Positions 8,597 to 16,699 of a stretch of 21,292 nucleotides of DNA are shown one piece after another. The stretch comes from JABMPO01 sp964539785 (lineage in GTDB: Bacteria > Fidelibacterota > Marinisomatia > Marinisomatales > TCS56): positions 1 through 21,292 of the forward strand of contig CAZIJQ010000046.1 of the NCBI GenBank assembly GCA_964539785.1. The letters are read 5' to 3'. Under the pieces are notes generated by a model. It saw only the letters and a program-made list of their open reading frames with translations, was not told where the DNA came from and ran no database searches. Each line of letters opens with the position of its first letter. Position 1 is the stretch's first letter. The translations under genes were made by a program, and so were the position numbers.

Positions 8597-9508
8597 TTAA
8601 ATTTTCGTATGAATCCAATTTCTTAGTTTGTATTTCCAACTCTGATGTTCTTTTAGCGTTGTCTTCAATTCCTGGAGAATAGCTTCGCCGGCCTGGCGCC
8701 CGCTATCGATCAATTCATCAATTTGATCAAATCGGGACCAGTGTAAACCATGCACTTCCGGTCGGATTATATAATCAGCGCCCTGTAATAGTTTCCGATT
8801 CAATGTCAAAGTTGTAACTTGCTCAGAACGCATAGAAATGGAAATGATGTCCATTCGACCTAAGGGTTTAGTGATTCGTTTGGAGATATCACAGGCAATC
8901 ACAAAATCAACTTTATCACGCAAATGATTAACTGGCGTCGGCGCCACAATACCACCATCAACCAGGTATTGGCCATCTTTGATAAGGGGCGGTACAAAAC
9001 CCGGAATTGAAGATGATTGGGTCACAGCTTCCACCAGATCGCCGGAATTGTAAATCACCGGCTCGCCCGTCTGAATATCAGCCGATACGACTTCGATTGG
9101 AATCAGTAAATCTTCAAAATTTTTAACAGGCAGTAAAAAATCGATGCAATGCTCAAGTTTATCCCGGCGTATGATTGACTTACGATTGCGCGCCATCATT
9201 ATTACAACCTGGTCGCGAATTGAACTGGCAAATTGGCTGAATACCGAGTCCGGGTCATGATCAGTCGACATTCGATCTGTTCCCAGTGCCTTGAATTCGG
9301 CCGATTTTAAAAAGGCCTGGAAATGTTCCTCGATCCAGAATGGATCACGACGGGCGGCATACATGGCTCCAATAGTAGCGCCGGCGCTGCTGCCGGCGAT
9401 GTGATCAATTTTAATTCCCGCTGAATGCAGAACCTGTAATACACCAATATGAGCCGCGCCCCGAGCGCCCCCGCCGCCTAAAGCCAATCCGACAGTAAAC
9501 TGTGACAT
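8597..9508 (-). CDS. Patatin-like phospholipase (RssA/NTE type)
   Basis: This 303-residue predicted serine lipid acyl hydrolase has the full set of family landmarks: oxyanion-hole glycine run LGGGGARG (10-17), nucleophile motif GSSAG with Ser41, and the catalytic Asp of DGG (Asp184). It has no signal peptide, so it is probably cytoplasmic or peripheral at the inner membrane, acting on phospholipids or lysophospholipids. The C-terminal region (about 200-303) contains SMRSEQ-type and ADYIIRPEV segments common in bacterial RssA-like proteins. The start ATG at 9506-9508 puts the glycine run close to the N-terminus, as is usual. It lies 50 bp after the cyclophilin gene and may be the last gene of the pyr transcript. 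The physiological substrate is unknown. Confidence 0.9.
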   Translation of the reverse strand: MSQFTVGLALGGGGARGAAHIGVLQVLHSAGIKIDHIAGSSAGATIGAMYAARRDPFWIEEHFQAFLKSAEFKALGTDRMSTDHDPDSVFSQFASSIRDQVVIMMARNRKSIIRRDKLEHCIDFLLPVKNFEDLLIPIEVVSADIQTGEPVIYNSGDLVEAVTQSSSIPGFVPPLIKDGQYLVDGGIVAPTPVNHLRDKVDFVIACDISKRITKPLGRMDIISISMRSEQVTTLTLNRKLLQGADYIIRPEVHGLHWSRFDQIDELIDSGRQAGEAILQELKTTLKEHQSWKYKLRNWIHTKI

Positions 9509-9558
9509 TAAATTACTTCGAGAGAATTATTAGTCGGCCGTTAAAATAACAGTTCAAA

Positions 9559-10158
9559 TTATTCCAATTCGATATCTTTGCGGGGTACTATTTTAACTGT
9601 CATTGCAATTTTTTTAAGCGGATTATCACGCTTGTCCCGCTCGCTGTTTACAATCTTGTCGGCCACTTCCATACCCTTGATGACTTCACCAAAAACGGTA
9701 TATTTATTGTCCAGTCGGCGAACATCATCCACACAAATGAAAAACTGGCTACCGGCTGAGTTGGGATCCTGGGCACGGGCCATGGATAGTGCTCCGCGCT
9801 GGTGTGGTCGTTCATTAAATTCCGCTGGCAGCATCCAAGAGGATGTGTCTGCCTCAGTTCCCACATCATAATACCGGGCAGCACGTCCTCCCGAACCATC
9901 ATTTCGTTTATCATTATCTTTGGAATTCGGATCGCCGCCTTGAATAACAAATCCGGGAATAATGCGATGAAAAGCAGTTCCATCATAATACCCGTTTCGG
10001 GCATGATCCATAAAACTTTCAACATGCATTGGAGCAACTTCCGGGAAAAAGGCAATAACCACATCGCCGTAATCAGTGGTAATAACTGCAACTTTTTCTA
10101 CCGGACCACAACCGGCAATCAATAGAATTATTAAAAATATTGATAGTAAACGTTTCAT
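9559..10158 (-). CDS. Cyclophilin-type peptidyl-prolyl cis-trans isomerase, lipoprotein
   Basis: This 199-residue prolyl isomerase has a lipoprotein signal: hydrophobic residues 4-15, then LIAGC with Cys17 as the lipidation site. The rest is a single cyclophilin domain with the catalytic-arginine motif FHRIIPGFVIQGGDP, the SAGSQFFI strand and LDNKYTVFG. An insert of about 20 residues rich in D, N and G after QGGDP is typical of some bacterial forms. It should assist folding of exported proteins in the periplasm. It sits 21 bp after pyrE and 50 bp before the patatin gene, within a closely spaced minus-strand run. Nothing in its sequence suggests a link with pyrimidine synthesis. Confidence 0.93.
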   Translation of the reverse strand: MKRLLSIFLIILLIAGCGPVEKVAVITTDYGDVVIAFFPEVAPMHVESFMDHARNGYYDGTAFHRIIPGFVIQGGDPNSKDNDKRNDGSGGRAARYYDVGTEADTSSWMLPAEFNERPHQRGALSMARAQDPNSAGSQFFICVDDVRRLDNKYTVFGEVIKGMEVADKIVNSERDKRDNPLKKIAMTVKIVPRKDIELE

Positions 10159-10179
10159 AATTTATTCCTTAGTTACTGA

Positions 10180-10755
10180 CTATTTAATATTACGACTTCC
10201 CGGTTTCACGGCAGGGATGGCCGCAAGTTCCAGGGGAATATCTTCCGGTAGATAACTGGTTGAATCCATCGCCAGCACGGCATATTGGCTGGGATGCAAC
10301 TGAACCGTACCATTACTGCGGTCAACTATAACTCCTACACCAATAATTTCAGCGCCGGCGGCTTCACATACTTCAATTACTTCTCGAACGGATCCGCCGG
10401 TAGTGATAACATCTTCCACTACCAGAACTTTCTCTCCTGGCTGCAGATCAAATCCCCGGCGCAGGGTCATTACACCACCCTGCCTTTCGGCAAAAATTGT
10501 CCGGCGACTCAATTGGCGACCAACTTCGGTCCCCACTACCACACCACCGATGGCCGGTGAAATAACGGTATCAATTTCAAATGATCGAAAATGCTCGGCA
10601 ATCTGAGCCGATAATTTTTCCAGATATTCGGGATATTGGAGCACCTTGGCACATTGGAAATAACGAGCACTGCAGCGACCGGAAGTGAGAATGAAATGGC
10701 CTTCCAGTAACGCACCGGTCGATTTAAAAATGTTTAGTAGCTCAGATTTATTCAT
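10180..10755 (-). CDS. pyrE: Orotate phosphoribosyltransferase
   Basis: This 191-residue cytoplasmic enzyme joins orotate to PRPP to give orotidine 5'-monophosphate, the fifth step of UMP synthesis. Family marks are the N-terminal HFILTSGRCSARYFQ segment (lysine is common where Arg27 or Ser29 sits here), the flexible-loop region AERQGGVMTLRRGF, and the PRPP-binding motif VVEDVITTGGS (about 112-122). The length is normal for the short bacterial class. It is 18 bp downstream of pyrF, which catalyses the next step, so the two enzymes are almost certainly co-expressed. The ATG at 10753-10755 is the natural start; upstream bases hold only a weak purine-rich site. Confidence 0.95.
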   Translation of the reverse strand: MNKSELLNIFKSTGALLEGHFILTSGRCSARYFQCAKVLQYPEYLEKLSAQIAEHFRSFEIDTVISPAIGGVVVGTEVGRQLSRRTIFAERQGGVMTLRRGFDLQPGEKVLVVEDVITTGGSVREVIEVCEAAGAEIIGVGVIVDRSNGTVQLHPSQYAVLAMDSTSYLPEDIPLELAAIPAVKPGSRNIK

Positions 10756-10773
10756 AATTATAAAAATTCCGAT

Positions 10774-11577
10774 TTAATTCATTTTCGCGATTTCACGCAT
10801 CCGAGTTACATAACCCTGTGCTTGTCCTCGAATGGCTTCAGTACTTAAATCTCCGGCAAAGCTGATTCCCCGGGAAACATTAATCACCGCGATTCCGTCA
10901 CTGTTGCCAGCCTGTAGACTCTGCTCCAGATCGCCGCCCTGGGCACCAATACCGGGAATCAGGAATGGCAAGCCGGGCGTCACGGATCGGATTTCCCGGA
11001 TTTCGGACGGAGCCGTAGCTCCAACAACCAACCCCACATTATCATGCCGGTTGAGTTCCAGCGCCAATCGGGCAACGCGCCGGTAGAGTGGCTCACCGTC
11101 TGTGGAACGATTTTGCAAATCAATGGCTGATGGATTTGACGTCCGGCACAAGATGAAAGCGCCTTTTTCCGGACGCTCCAAGAATGGTTCGATTGCATCA
11201 CGCCCCATATAGGGATTAACGGTAACGGCGTCAAAACCAAAATGATCAAACAGACTAATGGCGTACTGGCGGGCGGTATTACCGATATCACCCCGTTTGG
11301 CGTCGCCGATGATCAATGGCCCAAAACCAATTCGATCGATTACTTTTTCCAGCCAGTCAAATCCCGCGGATCCCCAGCGCTCGAAAAAGGCCAGGTTAGG
11401 TTTATAGACAGCCGCCAGATCGCGGGTGGCATCAATGATTTTAAAACTGTGATCAATCAGATCAGTTAATTCCGGTCGAGCAATCTTCAATTGTTCGGGA
11501 CTGATATCAATGCCGACGCAAAGATGGGAGTCAATCGATAGTACTCGTTGCTGAATTCGTAGGTTAAATGATTCCAT
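10774..11577 (-). CDS. pyrF: Orotidine 5'-phosphate decarboxylase, type 2
   Basis: This 267-residue TIM-barrel enzyme decarboxylates OMP to UMP. The active-site signature DAKRGDIGNTA (Asp92, Lys94, Asp97) and the longer barrel, with KPNLAFFERWG and a C-terminal GIGAQGGD phosphate-binding loop, identify the type-2 (about 270-residue) class. ATG at 11575-11577 is preferred: it leaves the usual roughly 20 residues before LCVGID. The open frame extends 16 codons further to a TTG at 11623-11625. Neither start has an obvious Shine-Dalgarno. It is the first gene of the pyrF-pyrE-cyclophilin-patatin run and is divergent from the acetyltransferase gene. Confidence 0.94.
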   Translation of the reverse strand: MESFNLRIQQRVLSIDSHLCVGIDISPEQLKIARPELTDLIDHSFKIIDATRDLAAVYKPNLAFFERWGSAGFDWLEKVIDRIGFGPLIIGDAKRGDIGNTARQYAISLFDHFGFDAVTVNPYMGRDAIEPFLERPEKGAFILCRTSNPSAIDLQNRSTDGEPLYRRVARLALELNRHDNVGLVVGATAPSEIREIRSVTPGLPFLIPGIGAQGGDLEQSLQAGNSDGIAVINVSRGISFAGDLSTEAIRGQAQGYVTRMREIAKMN

Positions 11578-11630
11578 GAGCCGGAAATTTAGACTTGTCA
11601 GAAAAGTTAAACAATGCTGTAACAATGGTA

Positions 11631-11697
11631 TTTGATTTTATCAAAATAGTAAATATTTTTGGTTTATTGGTTACAGCTCTGTGAATTCTGGAATTCA
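11631..11697. promoter_or_regulatory. Two short inverted repeats in the pyrF / acetyltransferase divergent region
   Basis: TTTGAT-TTT-ATCAAA (11631-11645) and TGAATTC-TG-GAATTCA (11682-11697) are perfect inverted repeats of 6 and 7 bp arms within the 141-bp divergent intergenic stretch. The spacing and location suit operators for a dimeric regulator of one or both genes. AT-rich sequence makes short palindromes fairly likely by chance, so this is a weak call. No clear promoter was identified for either gene. Confidence 0.25.
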
Positions 11698-11718
11698 ACA
11701 TGCTAAATTAAGACTGTC

Positions 11719-12336
11719 ATGAAGCAACTTGAGTTTGACATATCATCCGGATCAAAATCCCGCACAATTGCTTCCTCCGGTGTTTTCAAAATTGAATTGA
11801 TCGAACACGTCGGTGAAGAGGATTTTCAGTCATTGATTGATATATCCCGGCATCTGGCTGAAGATTATGGTCAGTCGGCAATCCTGACCAAAAATACAAT
11901 TCATAAGTATTTTAACAAATCCAGTTCCCTGCCCTTTATTGCCCGCTATCGGGGCGATATCATTGGCTACATAATTGGTATTCCATTGGAAGAATTAGGG
12001 CACGAGCCCTGGGCCCGGATCGACGAAAATTTCGGCAAACATAATACCATGTACACTTACGCTTTCGTGATCCTGAAGAATTACAAATCCAACGGCTATG
12101 CTAAAATGTTGAAGCGAGTATATTTAAGCTGGGCCAAAAAACGGGCGGCAATTCGTTTTATCACCGGTCATGTCCGGATTGGTGTTTCGTCCAAATTCAC
12201 CGGTGATGTTAAAATAATCAATCGGGTGGAAAACTGGAATGGAACCTGTGAGACTTTTGAATATTACCGCCGTGATCTACGCCCGGATCAATCGCATTTA
12301 CAAAGACATAATCCACCCTTAGAAATCCGGATTTAG
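11719..12336 (+). CDS. GNAT-family N-acetyltransferase
   Basis: This 205-residue protein has a central GNAT fold: an N-terminal strand-helix (about 22-50), the FIARYRGDIIGYIIGIP beta hairpin (about 73-90), the strand TYAFVILK followed by the acetyl-CoA pyrophosphate loop region KSNGYAKML (123-131, equivalent to the family's Q/R-x-x-G-x-G/A), and a helix YLSWAKKRAAIRFITGHV. The acetyl acceptor is not predictable. The first 20 residues (SSGSKSRTIASS) and last 20 appear unstructured. The ATG at 11719 lacks a recognisable Shine-Dalgarno. It is the only plus-strand gene in the left two thirds of the window, transcribed towards the sugar-binding-domain gene, with no terminator visible in the 65 bp between them. 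Confidence 0.8.
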   Translation: MKQLEFDISSGSKSRTIASSGVFKIELIEHVGEEDFQSLIDISRHLAEDYGQSAILTKNTIHKYFNKSSSLPFIARYRGDIIGYIIGIPLEELGHEPWARIDENFGKHNTMYTYAFVILKNYKSNGYAKMLKRVYLSWAKKRAAIRFITGHVRIGVSSKFTGDVKIINRVENWNGTCETFEYYRRDLRPDQSHLQRHNPPLEIRI

Positions 12337-12401
12337 TTTTTACCTCTACGAAGCCCCGCTATCCTATATTAGTTTGATAGTTGATCTCTGTAATCACAAA
12401 A

Positions 12402-13580
12402 TCACTTAAACAGTCCATCAAAAATATCTTCCACTATCTCCCAAAATCCTTTTTTATCGGTATGGTAAATACTATCCTGGATATTTTTAAAACTACCCTG
12501 AGTAAACAAGCCAATCGGTCCGTCATAAATACCACCTTTTTCAAAACCGTCATACACCCGGACCGCAATGACATTATCGCCAGTCAGATCAATATATTCA
12601 ATCGGGATGTAATAAGCTCTTAGCCGAACCCACTCCCCTGCAGCCAATGAACGTCTTTCCGGATTTTTGATCTGACGACTACCCCCAATAAAATGTCCGT
12701 TAAAATATACTTCATCATAATCATCAATTCGTCCCAATACCAGGACTAGCCGCTCAGATGCCAAGGTTGCATCAATGGAAATATGTTTACGGTACCAGCC
12801 GTAGCCATCGAGTCTTTGATATCCCTGGGTTTCCCAGACTGCCGGTACCTGGATCTCGTCCCAGGAGCGATCATTATACGTGGGATTTGACCAGCGTGAC
12901 CGATCACCCTTTTTAAATTTCCAGAGACCTCGTAAGTCACGATCAGGGATAACTTCATCCCTATTTATATATATCCCGGGCCTACCTTTGACGATTCCCC
13001 CGGCCAAACGGCTATCATAGATTCTGGCTGCAATCAGGTTAGTACCGTCAAAATTCAAATAAGCGCGGGGTATTAAATAGCGACGCAATATAAAATCTCT
13101 TTCCACAGTTTTGGGTGGGAAGTGACCGGTTAAACCAATTAGCTGACCATTGACGTATACTTCATCGATATCATCAATATATCCCATATACAGATAAACA
13201 GATTTACCATTTAAATCCGAATTCAATTCAAATTCCTTGCGGTACCAAGCATAGCCATCGTAACCTGGAAAACCTTCATCTTCCCAGGCCGACGGGACAA
13301 AAATATCAGCCCAATGCCGGTCATTGAAATCCGCGGCTGCCCACTCATCTTTGTCGCCTGTCTCAAATTTCCAGGTACCACGCAAGTCCACAATTCGGTC
13401 GAAATCATAATTAGGATATGATCCGTTTCCGATGTTATATAAAAGATCACTGTTTCCGGAACGAAATGTTTGAAATTTATCAGGCTTAGCTCTTGGCTCA
13501 GATGTTACTTTTATTGGACTGAGAAATCCCATTATTACCACCAATAATAGTGTAATTCTTGTTCTCAACAAATTATTCAT
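12402..13580 (-). CDS. Exported protein of two tandem GH2-type sugar-binding domains, no catalytic domain
   Basis: This 392-residue protein has a signal peptide (about 1-27) and two copies of a jelly-roll module like the N-terminal domain of family-2 glycosidases. Copy 1 spans about 66-207 and copy 2 about 216-360. Each has LRG-x-WKF-x-x-GD at its start, then ND-R-x-W, VP-x-x-WE, LDGY/YDGYxWYRK, G-x-IDD-x-DEVY-[VF]-NG, RxYxIP and a closing GG-x-x-x-GxxGxx segment. A catalytic TIM barrel is absent and the gene ends cleanly, so it is probably a periplasmic or surface carbohydrate-binding protein rather than an enzyme. The last 30 residues are acidic-aromatic and unique. It lies 30 bp after the response regulator, which puts it in the same operon as the kinase. 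It could be the signal-binding partner of the sensor; that is inference. Confidence 0.85.
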   Translation of the reverse strand: MNNLLRTRITLLLVVIMGFLSPIKVTSEPRAKPDKFQTFRSGNSDLLYNIGNGSYPNYDFDRIVDLRGTWKFETGDKDEWAAADFNDRHWADIFVPSAWEDEGFPGYDGYAWYRKEFELNSDLNGKSVYLYMGYIDDIDEVYVNGQLIGLTGHFPPKTVERDFILRRYLIPRAYLNFDGTNLIAARIYDSRLAGGIVKGRPGIYINRDEVIPDRDLRGLWKFKKGDRSRWSNPTYNDRSWDEIQVPAVWETQGYQRLDGYGWYRKHISIDATLASERLVLVLGRIDDYDEVYFNGHFIGGSRQIKNPERRSLAAGEWVRLRAYYIPIEYIDLTGDNVIAVRVYDGFEKGGIYDGPIGLFTQGSFKNIQDSIYHTDKKGFWEIVEDIFDGLFK

Positions 13581-13610
13581 TTTTCACATTTCATCATGTT
13601 TGATTTAAGT

Positions 13611-14294
13611 CTAAATCACCAACTTATAGCCGATACCATGCACGGTGAGGATATGAATCGGTTTCTTAGGATTTTCTTCCAGTTTTTGTCTCAATTTCAG
13701 AATAAAATTATCGATCGTCCGGGTAGTGATTATTTCATCATAGCCCCAGACCTCACTTAGCAGCTGGTCGCGGCTGACAGTGGCGTTGCGGTGTTTCCAG
13801 AAACATTTGAGTATTTCAAATTCTTTATATGACAGGGCCACCTTTTCAGCGCCTGATTGGGCATTATAGGTTTGAAAATCAATTGATAGTCGTCCAATTT
13901 CTACCGGACCGGAAAAATGTGGCTCTGAATCGGCAGACCTCCGCAGCACTGCTTTGACACGCGCAATTAATTCTCGCAGACTGAAGGGTTTGGTTATGTA
14001 ATCATCCGCTCCCAATTCCAGACCCAGAACCCGATCGATTTCTTCTCCTTTGGCCGTGAGCATTATGATCGGTGTAGCATTACCCTCCGAACGTATTTTT
14101 TTACAAAGATCAAATCCTGATAATTTTGGCAGCATAATATCCAGCAGGATTAAATCGTACTGATTTTTCCGGATTAACTCATAACCTTCTTGCCCATCAG
14201 CGGCACCGGTTGCTTGATAACCTTCAAACTCCAGATTATCGATCAAACCAAGCAGCATTGGAGCTTCGTCTTCAACGATCAAGATCTGTTTCAT
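13611..14294 (-). CDS. OmpR-family two-component response regulator
   Basis: This 227-residue protein has a receiver domain with the acidic pocket at Glu8-Asp9, phospho-acceptor Asp52 in LLDIMLPKLSG, Thr80 in MLTAKG and Lys102 in ITKPF. After a linker (about 120-128) comes a winged-helix DNA-binding domain (about 130-227) with SYKEFEILKCF, the recognition-helix region TTRTIDNFILKLRQKLE and VHGIGYKLV. The ATG start overlaps the upstream kinase stop by 4 nt (ATGA), which indicates translational coupling. It should be phosphorylated by that kinase and activate or repress transcription. Its targets are unknown; the palindrome at 16447-16460 ahead of the cluster is one candidate site. Confidence 0.95.
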   Translation of the reverse strand: MKQILIVEDEAPMLLGLIDNLEFEGYQATGAADGQEGYELIRKNQYDLILLDIMLPKLSGFDLCKKIRSEGNATPIIMLTAKGEEIDRVLGLELGADDYITKPFSLRELIARVKAVLRRSADSEPHFSGPVEIGRLSIDFQTYNAQSGAEKVALSYKEFEILKCFWKHRNATVSRDQLLSEVWGYDEIITTRTIDNFILKLRQKLEENPKKPIHILTVHGIGYKLVI

Positions 14295-15862
14295 TGTTTC
14301 TCCGTCTCTTCAATCATAATAGGAAATTGCAACTTGAAATTGCTACCGGAATTCGGTTGGCTTGATACTGAAACAACACCTTCATGGGCTTTCATTAAAC
14401 TGTGCACCAAGGTTAAACCCAACCCACTGCCCGCTCTATTATAAGTACCATCTTCTCTGATACGGTAAAATTTATTAAATATTTTTTTCTGATCTTTTTC
14501 AGCTATGCCGATACCTTTATCAATGACTTCCAGGGACACCATTTTTTGATTAATACCGGTCGTAACGGTGATCTCTTTAACCGCGTCGCTATACTTAATC
14601 GCATTATCCAAGAGATTGATGAATACCTCCACAATCGATTCGTAATCTGCCCTAATAATCAGGGGTTCTTTGGACAGATTGACCTTCAGGATGAACCCAT
14701 TATTCTCGATATGAAATTTGTAGAAGTCAAGTGTACCCACCACCAACTGGTTTAAGTCTACCGGTTTGAAGATATACTGCTTTTTCTTCGCTTCAATTTG
14801 CGAGAAGTCTAGGATCCTATTAATTATCTGGGATAAACGTTCTGTCTCCTGACGAATAATTGTTACATATTCATGGGCTTTTTCTTTGGTCTTGACCCGC
14901 TTCAGCTCCAGGGTTTCGGCAAACATGCGGATTAATGCCAGTGGTGTGCGCAGCTCGTGCGAAACATTAGAAACGAAGTCAGTTTTGAGGCGGGCTAACT
15001 CCACGGCCTTGCGAATATTGCGATAGAGGAAAATGACTGCAAATATAAGGATTAAATCCAGTCCGATGATTAGAATGGCGCTCCGTAAATAGCGTTGTCG
15101 GGCCAGGGATTCGATGCTGACGCCCTTTAAGCTAATTCCAATTCGGTGGTCTGGAAACAGCCATAGCTTTTTACTGATTGCCATTGCCGGCGTCAGCGAC
15201 TCAGCACTGGAAAAAACCGGATCTACCTGCTCGGCTGAAAAAATGGCAATAATAAATTCATTCCCTACCGAACCAAAGATTTTCGGTCCGAGGATATCAT
15301 TGATAAAAATATCGATATCCAGGATTATTCCGCCAATCTGCAGTTCGCCTGCTTGTGATTCATTGATAAACACCAGCAGAATTCCCGAATCGGTAAGTCC
15401 ATTTTCGGACCGTCGATTCACCGGCTCTATTTTTGAATAACCGGCTTGATACTGATTAATCAATTGACTGAATAACCCGGGCTGTGTTTTTAAAAAGGCA
15501 ATCAATTGCTCGTTTGGTACGGTAGGCCGTTCTGACAATTGCATCTGATTTAATGCAGTAAACGATGTATCAGCAAATAAAAGTGATCGGATTGATCGGT
15601 TTTTCTTCAGAAAATCCGAATAAGCAAGCGCTTGATCAGGCTCCTGAAGCAGGCCTATCCGATTTAATGAAATCGTCCAGTTTTGAACCACATCCCAGGC
15701 ATACTGGTTCACTGAAAAAAGTACTCCATTCAGCTGCTGCTCATAAATTCCTTCGATTAATTCTTCATTATCGGAAAGAACATTAAATTCGTAAGCCGTG
15801 TAGAACAGCGCCGGTAGCAGTATTAGCGCAAACAGAATGATTATGATATGTTTAATATGCAA
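14291..15862 (-). CDS. Membrane sensor histidine kinase
   Basis: This 523-residue kinase has transmembrane helix 1 (about 4-24), a periplasmic sensor region of about 230 residues (25-258), helix 2 (about 259-281), then HisKA with phospho-acceptor His302 in SNVSHELRTPLAL, and an HATPase_c domain with N-box NLLDNAIKYS, G1 DKGIGI (448-453) and G2 AGSGLGL (477-483). All catalytic motifs are intact. The sensor region has no motif I recognise but is long enough for a double PAS/Cache-like fold. There is no HAMP domain between helix 2 and HisKA, unusual but not rare. It is co-transcribed with the response regulator through a 4-nt overlap, and 85 bp separate it from the TonB-like gene upstream. Confidence 0.93.
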   Translation of the reverse strand: MHIKHIIIILFALILLPALFYTAYEFNVLSDNEELIEGIYEQQLNGVLFSVNQYAWDVVQNWTISLNRIGLLQEPDQALAYSDFLKKNRSIRSLLFADTSFTALNQMQLSERPTVPNEQLIAFLKTQPGLFSQLINQYQAGYSKIEPVNRRSENGLTDSGILLVFINESQAGELQIGGIILDIDIFINDILGPKIFGSVGNEFIIAIFSAEQVDPVFSSAESLTPAMAISKKLWLFPDHRIGISLKGVSIESLARQRYLRSAILIIGLDLILIFAVIFLYRNIRKAVELARLKTDFVSNVSHELRTPLALIRMFAETLELKRVKTKEKAHEYVTIIRQETERLSQIINRILDFSQIEAKKKQYIFKPVDLNQLVVGTLDFYKFHIENNGFILKVNLSKEPLIIRADYESIVEVFINLLDNAIKYSDAVKEITVTTGINQKMVSLEVIDKGIGIAEKDQKKIFNKFYRIREDGTYNRAGSGLGLTLVHSLMKAHEGVVSVSSQPNSGSNFKLQFPIMIEETEKQ

Positions 15863-15947
15863 ATCTTAATACCGAGCAGAATACCGCTAAAAATAGTACC
15901 TTCCTGAATGATAAGCAATCAGATTGCCATTTGAGTCCAATTTCCAT

Positions 15948-16400
15948 TTAGATTTTAAATTTGAATGGAATGTACATCCCGACTTCAACCGGCTTCCCTT
16001 CGCGACTTGCCGGTATCCATTTTGTAGCCTCGACAACGGCCGTTATTTCCTGGGCGAACACCGTATTGTCAGCGCCTTTAACAATATGGGTTTCAACAAC
16101 ATTTCCTTCAACATTGACCAAAACCCAAATTAGTATTTCCGCTTCCTTTTTCAGGATTTTTGCAGCCCAGGGATAAGTGCATTTGCGGCGCAGACTCTCG
16201 AATCCATCGACCGGCTTGGGAACAGCCTCAAGAAATATTTTATTGCCACCGGAAGTTAGGGATTCCTCTTTTTCAATTGCTAATTTGACATTCGTGGTTT
16301 CGGATTTAGCGCTGGAGTTGAAATTCGAATTTGCTAATCCAAGTGAGCCCAACGCTAACATCAAAATTATTCCGTTGGATTGTGTTTTATTACCTTTCAT
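15948..16400 (-). CDS. Small TonB C-terminal-domain protein
   Basis: This 150-residue protein has a hydrophobic N-terminal segment (about 10-23) serving as signal or anchor, a short linker, and a TonB_C-type domain (about 60-150): YPWAAKILKKEAEILIWVLVNVEGNV, VETHIVKGADN, VEATKWIPASREGKPVEV and the final IPFKFKI strand. The ATG at 16398-16400 is fixed by an excellent AAAGGAG (16409-16415); a longer frame to 16433 would add 11 residues without support. The proline-rich periplasm-spanning stretch of true TonB is missing, so it is more likely one of the short exported TonB_C proteins found with sensors or peptidases than a full energy transducer. It is the first gene of the kinase cluster. Confidence 0.82.
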   Translation of the reverse strand: MKGNKTQSNGIILMLALGSLGLANSNFNSSAKSETTNVKLAIEKEESLTSGGNKIFLEAVPKPVDGFESLRRKCTYPWAAKILKKEAEILIWVLVNVEGNVVETHIVKGADNTVFAQEITAVVEATKWIPASREGKPVEVGMYIPFKFKI

Positions 16401-16446
16401 TGTATTACTCCTTTTGGTCCTATGAAACTTCACAATGATTTTACCG

Positions 16447-16460
16447 GATATTTAAATATC
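16447..16460. promoter_or_regulatory. Perfect 14-bp palindrome ahead of the sensor cluster
   Basis: GATATTTAAATATC is fully self-complementary and lies 47 bp upstream of the TonB-like start codon, a sensible place for an operator controlling the sensor cluster, perhaps by its own response regulator. OmpR-type regulators usually bind direct rather than inverted repeats, and AT-only palindromes arise by chance, so confidence is low. Confidence 0.25.
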
Positions 16461-16646
16461 AATGGTCATGGTCATGTAAGGAGTTGTAAAAAATTGTAAC
16501 CAAAATATCAATTCGCCGAATCCATTTCAGACAATTCTTAAACGCATTTATTCCTGAAAACGAATCTCAATTATTAGTGGGGGTGGTACAGCATGAGCGG
16601 GTTTTTGCGGTTTTTCGTGATAAAAACTCAAATGGAGTGTAGTTCA

Positions 16647-16685
16647 ATGAAGAATAAACTAAATAGGTTAATGGTGCTATATTGA
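16647..16685 (+). other. Possible 12-codon leader ORF
   Basis: ATG at 16647 opens a frame of 12 codons (MKNKLNRLMVLY) ending in TGA, with GGAG (16634-16637) nine bases upstream, 48 bp before the fusion gene. It could be a leader peptide for that gene, but so short a frame with a modest site is expected by chance. If the promoter at 16700-16728 is real, this ORF would lie outside that transcript. Confidence 0.15.
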
Positions 16686-16699
16686 TGTCGCAAGAAGAA

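Noticed and set aside
9648..10091. A 147-codon minus-strand ORF overlapping the cyclophilin gene in another frame.
   Set aside because: The overlapping frame encodes an intact cyclophilin with all motifs; this one has skewed composition and is a frame shadow.
12337..12401. A shared terminator between the convergent acetyltransferase and sugar-binding-protein genes.
   Set aside because: No stem of useful length followed by a T-run was found on either strand in these 65 bp.
12402..13580. A truncated beta-galactosidase that lost its catalytic barrel.
   Set aside because: Two complete sugar-binding modules, a signal peptide and a clean stop are present, with no barrel remnant on either side. 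A designed tandem-domain protein explains this better than decay.
15948..16433. Calling the TonB_C protein a full energy transducer TonB.
   Set aside because: It lacks the long proline-rich spacer, and no ExbB or ExbD gene is nearby.
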